From Nannochloropsis oceanica (taxonomy: Eukaryota > Sar > Eustigmatophyceae > Eustigmatales > Monodopsidaceae), in contig CP038124.1 of NCBI GenBank assembly GCA_004519485.1, forward strand, positions 1 to 64,000: 64,000 nt of DNA, in the 5' to 3' direction. Shown piece after piece: positions 49,947-60,149 of the stretch. The position numbers were made by a program, and so were the translations under genes. The notes beneath the pieces were generated by a model. The model was not told the origin of the DNA and made no database searches. It saw only the letters and a program-made list of their open reading frames with translations. Within the stretch, counting starts at the first letter, position 1, and the number at the start of each line of letters is the position of its first letter.

Positions 49947-52011
49947 CTGGTCTTTGGCTTCGAAGGCTTCAACGACATGGCCCACATGCGGATATCACGA
50001 GGAGGGTGGCGGGTCGGTCGCGGGCAAGGAGGGAGAGGAGTCCAATGTACATGCACTGGCCGGGGGAGATGCCATGGAAAAAGACGAGGGGGAGGGAGGT
50101 GGAGGTGCCTGTGGGAGGAGGGAGGGAGGGGGGAAATGACAGTGAGGCAGATGGAGATGCCGTAGGGGAGGATGTAGAGGAGAGGGATGAGCGGTAAGGG
50201 AGGAGGATGGGGAGGGAGGGGTGCCAAACAGTCAGGGAGGGAGAGAGGAAGGGAGGGGTGGCAAACAGTCATGAAAGAAGGAAATGAGGGAGGGAAGGAG
50301 CTCGAGGGAGGGAGGGAGGGAGGGAGGGAAGGCATACCGGAGGGGCCGCGGTACCAGTACGTGTCTCCATCCTTCGTGTGCTTGTGCCGAAAGCCGAGGA
50401 CGTGGAGGTAGATGGAAGCGAGGAGACGAGGAAGGCAGATGATGAGGAGGTAGGCGAGTAATGGCCAGTGAAACGTTTCCAACGGCTCGATGGTCTGCAA
50501 GGAGAAAGGGAGGGTGGGAGGGAGGTAGGGAGGGGTAAATAAGCAGTGAGACAAAGTTGGTGCTTAATATGAATATATGTACTATGTGGAGATAAGGGAT
50601 ATACGTACTACGTGGAGATTAGGGATATATATGCCATGTGCTTAATATGAATATAAGCGCGACGTTTTGATGGGCTCGACGGGTCTGACACGATGTCCGA
50701 AAAGGAGGGAGGGAGGGAGGGGAGGGAGGGAGGGAGGGAGGGAGGGAGGGAGGGAGGGAGGGAGGAGGGAGGGAGGGAGGAGGGAGGGAGGGAGGGAGGG
50801 AGGGAGGGAGGAGGGAGGGAGGGAGGAGGGAGGGAGGGAGGGAGGGAGGGAGGGAGGGAGGGAGGGAGGGAGGGAGGGAGGGAGGGAGGGAGGGAGGGAG
50901 GAGGGAGAGAGGGAGAGAGGGAGGGAGGGAGGGAGGGAGGGAGGGAGGGAGGGAGGGAGGGAGGGAGGGAGGGAGGGAGGGGAGGGCTCACCATGCGCAT
51001 GTTGCGGAGGGCAGGGTTGTAACCGTCCTCGAGCTTGATCCGAGGATAGTAGTGCTTTTCGAGCATGTTCACCTGAGGAGGGAAGAGTTAGAAATAAGTA
51101 TGCACGGAGGGTTATGCATTCCAACCTCTGCCACCCTCTCCTCCCTCCTTTCCTTCCTCCCTCCCTCCCTCTCTCCCTCTCTCCCTCCCTCCCTCCCTAC
51201 CATGCGCGTCAGGGTCGCTTGTTCTTCTTCGTTCAAATCTCCATGATCCCGCGAGTAGAAGGCGTAAGCCAGAAACGCAGTCACGTTTCCCTGAATGAGA
51301 GGAAGAGATGCGATGTGGAAGGAGAGGAGCGAGAGAGGGAGGGAGCGAGAGAGGGAGAAAGGGAGGGATGAGGTAAGAAGGCATCATCATAAATGTGGCA
51401 GCGGCCGCCCCTCCCTCTTTCCCTTTCTCTCTCCCTCACCTTTTTGACATGTTCCATGCTATGCTCTTTCTCGGTCGCCCCGCACCACGTGAGAATAAAT
51501 TTTTCGGGGGGATAGACATCTTCCAGAGCATCAAGAACATAAAGGAGATGGGCCAAATACTCGCTTGGATCCCGCACGCTGAGGGGAGGGAAGGAAGGAG
51601 GGAGGGTGACGAACAAGAAGTGACGAGTGATTGCGGCTTTGGCATCTTTCGTTGCTTTCACTTTGACGAGTTGATTGTATGCATGCCCGGGAGATGACGC
51701 CCGGGAGATGACAGTCCTGGAATCATAAATGAGAGCAATAGACCACCTTGATATCCCTCCTCGATCTTCCTGCCCTCTCTCCCTCCCAACCAATCTACCT
51801 ACCCTTGCGGCGACGTCAGTTTGTTGAGCTTCCCTCGAAGGCGTTTGAGCCATATGTAAAAGATGCCCTCGCACAACAACCACGGTAAAAGCCAGGAAGG
51901 CACGGAGACCGGGAGGGCAGGGAGGAGGGAGGGCGGGGCCTTGTCAAGGAGCAGCGCGGCCACCCCCATGCCGACTACGAACAGAGTGGAGACGGCAGCA
52001 AGGTGCGGCAT
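49947..52011 (-). CDS. Membrane-anchored alpha/beta-hydrolase, 3' end missing
   Basis: Exons in order: 51803-52011, 51440-51578, 51201-51290, 50992-51072, 50338-50494, 49947-50108 (last one partly readable). The start has two hydrophobic segments (LAAVSTLFVVGMGVAALLL; WLLPWLLCEGIFYIWL). A helical region follows (LAHLLYVLDALEDVYPPEKF; FHWPLLAYLLIICLPRLLAS) and then the hydrolase core begins with DTYWYRGPSG and LPLVFFHGISPGQCMYIGLL, the HG oxyanion-hole strand. The nucleophile elbow and catalytic triad should follow but fall in or beyond the N-gap. In the last exon the frame that reads HGISPGQ meets a stop about 50 codons in, while the remaining sequence up to the GTACGT donor is open in another frame; this suggests a base error near the gap or a missed boundary. 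Substrate unknown; lipid or ester hydrolysis is likely for the fold. Confidence 0.7.
50703..50986. repeat. Longest (GGGA)n tract of the window
   Basis: About 284 bp of nearly pure GGGA with scattered GGA interruptions, all within one intron (50495-50991) of the minus-strand hydrolase gene. On the coding strand it is (TCCC)n. Confidence 0.95.
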
Positions 52012-52205
52012 GGTTCGCAGAGGATGACTGTAGCTTTATGCAAGAGATGGAGAGTTGGTAAGTTTGTGTGTTTGCGGATAAAAGACCTCGGGAAGTTGAC
52101 ACTTCACCGCGCGCACTCGTAATCTCCTCCGATGGAACACACATGTTGATAATGACGCGCTCGCATCACGCTCGCCAAGACCGATTCGTCGGCACTTTAG
52201 TGTAC

Positions 52206-53091
52206 GCCAAATGCGTGAAGGAGGCGAATAAAAGGACGGTTATTTGTCATGCAGATCTTCGCTCAGACTCAGTGCCGAGACGCCTCGACCATATTTTATC
52301 TTTCTTGGTGGGTGTTTTTAATAGAGGGGATGGGCTGCTGTAGGGTGTGCTCTCAACCTCGGGAGGTTCAAATGTTCAGTACTAAGTATGTCAATTCAAG
52401 GTCAATCAATCAAAGAAATAAAAATCAATTTCGAGTCATGTATACCAGGTTATCGCATGACCAACCACTATCATCGTATGAAAATATTGACATGCGCCAT
52501 AAGCACCTGTAGTTTTTCCTCCCTCCTCCCTTTATCGGCCTCTCCCAGGCTTCCTGTACTGCTACGTCCACTGCGGTTGCTGGTGCTGGTGGTAAGGCGG
52601 CTGCTCTTGATGGTGTTATACTGTGCTGCTGCTCTTCCTCTTTCTCCCCTCTCCCCACCCCCTCTCCCTCCTTCTTCTCTTTTCCTTCTTTTTCTTCTTA
52701 CTGCTGATGCAGCTGTTTGAAGCCTGTCTATCGGGCAACCCACCACACCACTCCATTGGGTGTCCAATCGGCCAAATTACCTGTACGACACACTCACACA
52801 TGCCAACATGTCAATCGAAAGAAATGGAGTGATCTTACAATATTAGTACGGCTTCTTTCACAAGTAATACCTTCTCTTCTTCAGAAAGATGGATAATGTA
52901 GGAAATCGGGGTCAGAAGATTAAACTCCATGACTGGTCTCTTCGGGAGGGTCCAGGGAATATAAGCACACAAAACAAGAAGTGCTCAACCAAGGAAAGAC
53001 ACACATTCAGAACACTAGAAAGCAGACGAGAACATTATCGTAGTCTTCATGGCCATGGAACATTGTCATTGGTCGGATCGTGGGTGTGAAA
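52206..53091 (+). repeat. Segmental duplication block A, copy 1
   Basis: Near-identical to 61552-62430: 52215-52290 matches 61561-61636, and 52324-53091 matches 61663-62430, with an unrelated patch between. A shorter, diverged third copy of its right part is at 56752-56975. No credible gene lies inside; the short frames are shared because the DNA is shared. Confidence 0.93.
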
Positions 53092-53531
53092 CATCTTCAT
53101 ACGATGATTCATGCTGTTTTTGCAGGAAAAGGATCTCAAGAAGTGTTGGAACACTAGAATAAGCGAGCTCCTCCCCCACATTCGATAGTCCTTAGAGCAT
53201 GCTGGAATGGAAGTAAGGCTTTACGTAGTTCACCTCCAGCTGGGTTTCCCATTCCTGAGGAAGAAATTGGAAGGGATTGATAGGGTTCGATGCACCAGGT
53301 GCGACGGTCATCAAAAGCGTGTCTTGCTTTACCGAGGCCACCTTGGAGGCGGGGAACTTCGCAAAGCGGCCGCTGCCGCCATAGATCTTACTGAACGTCG
53401 AAACAATCGTGTCAGGCCGGTAAACACACGTGACACTGGTGATCACCACGTAAGCATGCAAATTGACAGAGGTGATGTAGTCACTACCGGCTGCCCCACT
53501 TGAAAAGCCGGTACCGCCGAGTCCATATTGA
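53092..53531 (-). pseudogene. Partial copy of the last exon of the 57379-59018 secreted-protein gene (block B)
   Basis: 53092-53531 matches 57278-57718 almost base for base, including the stop region and 3' flank. It carries only the terminal exon, from TQYGLGGTGFSSGAAGSDYI on, and lacks the exon's first 25 bases, its splice acceptor and all upstream exons. One amino-acid change is seen (LHAYVVITS here, LHAYLVITS in the whole gene). It is fused to block C at 53531. Confidence 0.88.
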
Positions 53532-54281
53532 ATCCCAATTCTTATTGTGCGGACAAGGAACCACACCAAGGTGTTCACGCACAAGCACATCCATACGCGC
53601 CAACAGGGAAGGGACGCGGGCTGCGGGGGGCGTCTCTCTCGACAACCCACACGGGTACAGGCACGGGCAGTGAAGGGGGCTCCGATAAGACATTTGAAAT
53701 GGTGAAAGTGTCGGTAGCTGTCTTGGGCTTGGTGGCGGCGGTTGCTGGCTCTACAGCTGTGGCGGTCCATCATCTCGACCAGACGGAGATCAAGCGCATT
53801 CACGACAAGGCGGCGACGGACGTCGCTCAGGCCAAAGCAGACGTCGCGCGCGTCGAGGGCGAGCGAAGGTTGTCGGAGGAGCGTTTGAGGGCGGAGGTGG
53901 AGCGGTACAAGTATGACCTGCGACTGACGCAAACGCAGGACTTCAAACCGTACCAGGCCGCCATTTTGGAGAACAAAATAAAGAGGGGAGGAGCCGGCGG
54001 ACCGCAGGACTAGCTTTTGGGACCCTGTGCAGATGTATAAAAATATTCAAAAGACACATTCAAAGACATGTACAGTAGCCGGGGTTATGAAGAAGAGGTG
54101 GGCATGAGGGGGTAGTAGGACTCATACACGACTAACGAGGGCTCCACAAACATTTTAACCAGCGAATTCTTCCTTTCTCTACTTTATTTTGATGTGATGC
54201 ACTTGCTCGTTTTATCTCTTCCGCACTCACTCCGCCAACCCCGCTTCCAACTTGTCCAACCAAGCCCCCGCCGCTTGTCGA
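53532..54281 (+). repeat. Segmental duplication block C, copy 1
   Basis: Near-identical to 55218-55967 (offset 1686). It contains a small gene and its 3' flank (see 53699-54013). The left edge has a few mismatches (AATCCCAATTCT against AATCTCAATCCT); the right edge ends within CGCCGCTTGTC. Confidence 0.93.
53699..54013 (+). CDS. Small single-pass membrane protein with coiled coil (copy 1)
   Basis: 104 aa from ATG 53699 (context GAAATGG). Residues about 3-22 form a hydrophobic segment (VKVSVAVLGLVAAVAGSTAV), followed by a charged amphipathic helix (EIKRIHDKAATDVAQAKADV; ARVEGERRLSEERLRAEVER) and the tail PYQAAILENKIKRGG. The frame stays open 171 nt upstream of the ATG, so a longer N-terminus is possible. 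The hydrophobic start plus helix recalls small mitochondrial or ER membrane subunits, but I do not recognise a family. The copy at 55385-55699 appears identical. No introns. Confidence 0.65.
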   Translation: MVKVSVAVLGLVAAVAGSTAVAVHHLDQTEIKRIHDKAATDVAQAKADVARVEGERRLSEERLRAEVERYKYDLRLTQTQDFKPYQAAILENKIKRGGAGGPQD

Positions 54282-55217
54282 AGGAGGGGGCTTGGGGGGG
54301 ACAGACGGTGCGGTGGGGAGGAGGGAGGAGGTTATCATATGAAAGCAGGGAGTCAAGGACCTTTAGCAAAGGCTTTGGGCCTCGGAAGAAAGCCACCAGA
54401 GGCGCGTGCCAGAGACGACATTGTGTTGTCAATAATGCCAGCCGGTTGTTGTGTATATGTACATTGGGGCAAGATGGCACGTGAGGTCAACAAGCGCCAT
54501 CATCTGGCCGCGGCCGCAGTCTTGTACACGGGACCTCTCCACGAGTTTTTTGCTTGTGTCTCCCTTGTCCGTAGTCTTGTGTGCGGCAGAACACTCAATT
54601 TCCAAACCCAATACCCACCCACCCGTACAGATTTGTCACGTCGCCCTCTTGCAATTGTGCCGGCTTCTTTGGCTGGTTTCGTGGTGGTGGGTGCCTCCGC
54701 TTCGCTCTGGGGTTCGTTGCTCCATGCATCACCATCAAGCACGGCCTGCCTCCTCCCTCTTTTGGTCTTGCCCTTTGGCACACTAGGCAATGGGCACCCG
54801 CGCAGCCACCATTCTGAGGTCTAGCGTGCGTACAGTGAGGAGGCTTTCACTCTTATGGCGTAGCGGCTGTGGTTCTGAATAGCTTGTTGTAGGCTTGGAA
54901 ACCGACCTCAAACACTCACTCGCCCCTTCCTCCCTCCCTCCCGTAACATGCACTGCTGCTTGCCTTGCTGCTTGCTGCCGCCATCAACCACGACCACCAC
55001 AAGGAAGCACGAGAGCATGTTGTGCAACTTGGCCACGAAAGCGGGAGCCGTGGCGTGGACACGGGGCGCGCAATCCGGTCGAGGTAAGGTGGCTTGAGCT
55101 CATGCATATTGGGGAGGGCTTTAGGGTGGTGGGGTGGGGAGGGACGTGCGGTGCACGCGGCCGCAAACTGCCGGCGGCATGTTGATTTATTCCCGTCTGT
55201 CTGTCTGTCATGTTTGA
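54282..55217. other. Unique spacer between the two C blocks
   Basis: It contains G/C-rich patches and short frames without domain-like sequence. No gene supported. Confidence 0.5.
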
Positions 55218-55967
55218 ATCTCAATCCTTATTGTGCGGACAAGGAACCACACCAAGGTGTTCACGCACAAGCACATCCATACGCGCCAACAGGGAAGGGA
55301 CGCGGGCTGCGGGGGGCGTCTCTCTCGACAACCCACACGGGTACAGGCACGGGCAGTGAAGGGGGCTCCGATAAGACATTTGAAATGGTGAAAGTGTCGG
55401 TAGCTGTCTTGGGCTTGGTGGCGGCGGTTGCTGGCTCTACAGCTGTGGCGGTCCATCATCTCGACCAGACGGAGATCAAGCGCATTCACGACAAGGCGGC
55501 GACGGACGTCGCTCAGGCCAAAGCAGACGTCGCGCGCGTCGAGGGCGAGCGAAGGTTGTCGGAGGAGCGTTTGAGGGCGGAGGTGGAGCGGTACAAGTAT
55601 GACCTGCGACTGACGCAAACGCAGGACTTCAAACCGTACCAGGCCGCCATTTTGGAGAACAAAATAAAGAGGGGAGGAGCCGGCGGACCGCAGGACTAGC
55701 TTTTGGGACCCTGTGCAGATGTATAAAAATATTCAAAAGACACATTCAAAGACATGTACAGTAGCCGGGGTTATGAAGAAGAGGTGGGCATGAGGGGGTA
55801 GTAGGACTCATACACGACTAACGAGGGCTCCACAAACATTTTAACCAGCGAATTCTTCCTTTCTCTACTTTATTTTGATGTGATGCACTTGCTCGTTTTA
55901 TCTCTTCCGCACTCACTCCGCCAACCCCGCTTCCAACTTGTCCAACCAAGCCCCCGCCGCTTGTCAA
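55218..55967 (+). repeat. Segmental duplication block C, copy 2
   Basis: Direct repeat of 53532-54281 with very few differences. Confidence 0.93.
55385..55699 (+). CDS. Small single-pass membrane protein with coiled coil (copy 2)
   Basis: 104 aa, same sequence as the copy at 53699-54013, with the same hydrophobic N-terminus and amphipathic helix. Here the open frame extends upstream to about 55094 through non-duplicated DNA, so only the portion from the duplicated ATG is supported as coding. Which copy is original is not clear. Confidence 0.6.
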   Translation: MVKVSVAVLGLVAAVAGSTAVAVHHLDQTEIKRIHDKAATDVAQAKADVARVEGERRLSEERLRAEVERYKYDLRLTQTQDFKPYQAAILENKIKRGGAGGPQD

Positions 55968-56280
55968 CGGAGTACTGTACTCTACCGTGCACTGGAGGAT
56001 ATAGTTAAAGACCCTTGTGTTGTGAGACCTTTGGCGGTCGACGTGGGAGCTCGCTTAAAGACGGTAATACGTGCCTTCCATCACTGGCAAGTGCCTCCAA
56101 GTGCACAGGCCTGACGCCCCCTCAAGAATGTCGGTAATATGATAAAAAGAATACTGATAATAATAAGAATACAACGACGGTTAGATTACCACACCAAGTA
56201 GCATATTTCCTTTCAGAAACAACTTAGATAGCGTTTCAAATGAAGCGCGGAGCAACAACCATATATGTAACTGGCATAAT

Positions 56281-56707
56281 CCGTACGGACTATACAGAAG
56301 GTTATTTAAGTTTTTTGTTGTTTTTATCTTTTGGGGGGGTTGATAGCCACTAGGTGCTCTACCACCGGCATGGTGACATCTACTTCTATCATATTTTGAG
56401 CACCAAAAATAGCCCTAGCCCCGCATGACGGGTTAGCTGCCGGCATCAGTCCCACTCCTTTGCGCGGGATGACGGGCAGCCAAAGGAGCCGCTTGCCCAA
56501 AGCGCGATGGTGTCATCGTCCCGCGAAAACGCTAGTGGCCTGATGCCGGCAGCTAACCCGTCATGCGGGGCGGGCTAATCTTGGTGCTCACATTAAGATA
56601 GAAGTAGATGTCACCATGCCGGTGACGAAGCGCCTGGTGGCTACCAAACCCCCCAAAAATAAAAACAACAAAAAACTTAAATAACCTTCTGTATAGACCG
56701 TTATCGG
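56281..56707. mobile_element. Foldback (long inverted-repeat) element, MITE-like
   Basis: The arms 56281-56448 and 56540-56707 are reverse complements with moderate divergence: the left end reads GGACTATACAGAAGGTTATT and the right end AATAACCTTCTGTATAGACC. Inner parts pair through GCATGACGGGTTAGCTGCCG and CGGCAGCTAACCCGTCATGC. The spacer of about 90 bp also has weak self-complementarity. No coding capacity. Outer ends start near CCGTACGG and end near CCGTTATCGG. A target-site duplication is not obvious. A half-copy lies at 60944-61080. Confidence 0.8.
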
Positions 56708-56751
56708 AAAATCCAATCGGTCGAAGCCTACCAATAAAACGCACTCTCACA

Positions 56752-56975
56752 CGCTAACATGTCAATCAAAAGAAATGGAGTGTTCTTATACTTACACTAT
56801 TAGTGCGGCCTTTTTCACAAGTAATACCTTCTCTTCTTCAGAAAGATCGATAAAGTAGAATATCGGGCTCCACAGGTTAAAATATTCCGTGACTGGTCTC
56901 TTCGGGAGGGTCCAGGGAATGTAAGCACACAACACAAGAAGTGCTCAACTAAGGAAAGGCACACATATACAACAC
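56752..56975 (+). repeat. Segmental duplication block A, partial diverged copy
   Basis: It matches about 52797-53010, including ACATGTCAATCAAAAGAAAT (CGAAAG in the other copies), TTCACAAGTAATACCTTCTC and TCTCTTCGGGAGGGTCCAGG, with clearly more substitutions than the 52206/61552 pair. It stands to the left of the intact block B (57278), as block A does at 53091. Confidence 0.82.
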
Positions 56976-57378
56976 AACACATAAACAACACAGCTGACAA
57001 GAACAATATCACGCGCATGGACAAATCGACCCGTCAGAAATATAATCTGGGGCATCCCGACTGTCAGTCTGGAAGCCTTCAGTAATCCCCATTCTAAGCC
57101 TGTGAATATCTCTGTAATAATAATGAAATTTAAATGGTGTATAACGGTGCTCCCCATATGAGCCAGCTAAGCCAAAATCAGGACGCAGTCTGTTGTGCTT
57201 TACTAGACTGGCAAGGCACAAAATTCACAGACAAAGACGAAAACCACAGAAAGACAGACACACCTCAACAAATCTTGACATCTTCATACGATGATTCATG
57301 CTGTTTTTGCAGGGAAAGGATCTCAAGAAGTGTTGGAACACTAGAGTAAGCGAGCTCCTCCCCCACATTCGATAGTCC

Positions 57379-59018
57379 TTAGAGCATGCTGGAATGGAAG
57401 TAAGGCTTTACGTAGTTCACCTCCAGCTGGGTTTCCCATTCCTGAGGAAGAAATTGGAAGGGATTGATAGGGTTCGATGCACCAGGTGCGACGGTCATCA
57501 AAAGCGTGTCTTGCTTTACCGAGGCCACCTTGGAGGCGGGGAACTTCGCAAAGCGGCCGCTGCCGCCATAGATCTTACTGAACGTCGAAACAATCGTGTC
57601 AGGCCGGTAAACACACGTGACACTGGTGATCACCAAGTAAGCATGCAAATTGACAGAGGTGATGTAGTCACTACCGGCTGCCCCACTTGAAAAGCCGGTA
57701 CCGCCGAGTCCATATTGAGTCTCGCTTGTGTAGGTGCTGCCAGCTGTAGGGAAAAAGAGACGAGGGAGAAATGACGGAGGGAGGGAAACGGTGAGTATTG
57801 TGATCATGATGCAAGTCGTGGGGTTGTTGGGTCCAGGTTTAAGAAGCAAATTTTCCGCACACAGATATGAAATGCATCGAAATGGTACCCCTTCCCAACC
57901 GCGACATACATCCATATATACATACTGTCAACCCAACGTACCGGGGACTAAAGTGGTGTTGGTCGAGAAGTGGAAAGACAAGATGCTTCCTGGATGCTTG
58001 TTCTTGCGATCATCCCCGCTAAGACGGAGCTCGGCGGAGCATTCAGATTTTGTGGAAAAAAGAGATGCCTGTAAATTGTATACTGCAACGCATTCGTCAT
58101 TTACAGTCTCCTGGATAACCTCTTCAGAGGTATCATCGGGAACAAGCCCTAAGTTTATTGCCGTTAATTGAGGCGCACTAGTAGGAAAGTAAGTGCAAGC
58201 GCCTGCACCACCTGTGCACGGTCCAACACTGTCCATAGGATTATTAAACCCCTCGGTCGACCGGACATTTGTTTCGGTCAAGTACAAGCCCTCGTAGGGG
58301 TTGCCCAAGCACGTGGCGCTCAAGGTGCCGACCTGCTTGGTCGTGTCGTCCACCTGATGGTTGTGTATTGTCCCAGGAAAGTGAGTTGTACAATACGTAC
58401 TCAGGTGAGCTTTGAGGGCCAATGTCGTTTCTATCTGGCCAAATATAAATCCCTAGGAATGATGCTCTCGTCACTCTTGCGTACCTCTGTGCAGTCACCG
58501 GGGTAGACGGGATACGAAAAGGCGCCTGTACCGGCGACATTAGGCCCACCGATGAAAGCTTGATAGGGCTGGGTGCAAAGATTGAAGCCAGACACCTTGC
58601 GCAGTTTCGTCTTGTCGTTGTGGGTACCTTTGGGAAATTTTTTGCCCGTGTGGCTTTTATTTGTGGTCAGGGCCGCGAAATGGGCATCTGTCGTTACATG
58701 TGCATGTGTGGCGAGGTTGTGATTGCTTGTCTTGATTTAATGGTATTGTGCTACTGTGCTCATAGGGATATGATACCTGCACGGTACAGTGTCGGTCTGC
58801 TTTAGCATGGGCCATAAAGAGCTCTTCCGGAGGATGTACTAATAATCCTAGGAACATTTATTTATTTCTTATCTTTCTTATAAGCGTTTTAGCTATACAT
58901 GGCACAATGTGGCCTACTGCGCCTCCACAAATTTCTCAGTGTGTCTCTCTCTTGTTACCTCTTGCTTACCTGCCACGCAGAGGAGAGCCACAAAGAGGAT
59001 AGCAGAGTGGCGGAACAT
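57379..59018 (-). CDS. Secreted protein of unknown family
   Basis: Four exons: 58970-59018, 58485-58627, 57942-58434, 57379-57743; 349 aa; phases 1, 0, 1. Exon 1 plus one base encodes the signal peptide (MFRHSAILFVALLCVAG). The mature protein begins THNDKTKLRKVSGFNLC and has spaced cysteines (NLCTQP, PGDCTE, TYCTTHF, ATCLGNP, VGPCTGGAGACTYF, NDECVAV, SECSAEL, TCVYRP), suggesting disulfides. A Gly-rich stretch (YGLGGTGFSSGAAGSDYI) begins the last exon. I do not recognise the fold. Introns are free of long (CCCT)n tracts, which distinguishes this locus from genes left of 52 kb. Its last exon and 3' flank were copied to 53092-53531. Confidence 0.75.
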
Positions 59019-59458
59019 GGTAGCTAGACGGCAGAGTAGAAATTAGGCTGTGGAAATCGTGAGGAAAGAGTAGATGAATGCATCTCAGGAGAACTTCTGT
59101 CTGCTCTGTCTGCTCCTCTTGTGGCGTCTAGCCTGCAGGAATGTTGCTACTTATGATGTTCCATCCTTTGACGTCTTGAGATCTTAAGGCATACCCAAGA
59201 GGACAGAGCGATCTGTAAAGCGCGGGTGAGATTTTTCCGGCTCATTTTGCACCGCAGGTGCCCAGCCACGGAGGCATCGTGGTGTGTGAAAGGAGAATAT
59301 GTGTGCGTGATTGTGTGTATACACAGTAGTCATAGACCTCAGCATGAAGTGGCCAGGCTGACGCCAGGGTGCTTTCCTTTATGCCTCCTACACCATGCAA
59401 CCATTGAGAGGGGGGAAGATGATCCTCGACTCCATGAAGCAGCATGAAACGTAGGGGT
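59019..59458. promoter_or_regulatory. 5' flank of the secreted-protein gene
   Basis: 440 bp upstream of the ATG at 59018 before the dispersed repeat begins. No recognised motif. Confidence 0.35.
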
Positions 59459-60000
59459 TGTAGGGGCAGGTGCAATCGCTATATGGGCCTCGAACGCCAC
59501 GCACCTCCACCGCCACTCGCTTGGTAAGCACCCCTTGCGCCATACACGTACATACACGGCCACAAGGCCTCACTTGAAGGAGGGTTGTAGTGTTACGAAA
59601 GGAAAGAGATACCGCTCCCGTCACACAAAGTTTTCACTACAGAAGGGGGGAAGACACGCCCGCTGCTGACCAGATATACGTGTGTCGCATCATTCTCAGA
59701 GGCCGCCTGACCTTGGATGTCCGTCCGACAAAGCCCACTACAAATACAATGCACAGAGAAATATGACATAAACAAGGCGCTACACCAAGTGGAAGAAACA
59801 AACAACACTCACAAAACAATCAGTCGAGGACGATCGGTGGGGTTGTATTTTTGTATTTTTGGTTTTTGGTTTTTTACCAAAAAACCAAAATTTGGTTTTT
59901 GGTTTATGGTTTATTTTCCCAAATGCGTTTTGGGATGCGGATGTTATAAAATGGGGTTATAACATTACGGTGGGCCCTCGTTGAGCTTCCCTTGAGGCGC
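59459..60000 (+). repeat. Dispersed repeat family, copy 2
   Basis: It aligns with 41290-41830: CTATATGGGCCTCGAACGCC, CGCTTGGTAAGCACC, AAAGAGATACCGCTCCCGTC, the GGATGTCCGTCCGACAAAG block and a tail with a TTGGTTTTTTACCAAAAAAC palindrome. Confidence 0.68.
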
Positions 60001-60149
60001 ATCCGTATGTCCCAGCCCACCTACCGGTGCCGGGTCCGAATGCACAAGCACACAACACACGATCTAGAGTTGCCCAAAGCCAACATGGTAGTTCTCGCTC
60101 CTCGTCCTCCAATGCCCACGTATTCTCCAATGAATGTCTAAAGAGAGAG

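Noticed and set aside
50703-50986. CRISPR-like or satellite array
   Set aside because: Period of four bases with no spacers; it is an intronic tetranucleotide tract.
52425-52832. Short conserved-looking frames shared between 52.4-52.8 and 61.8-62.2 kb
   Set aside because: Similarity follows from recent DNA duplication of block A, not from protein constraint; compositions are simple.
57734-58171. Plus-strand frame opposite the secreted-protein gene
   Set aside because: It is the antisense shadow of exon 57942-58434, which carries the consistent minus-strand coding model.
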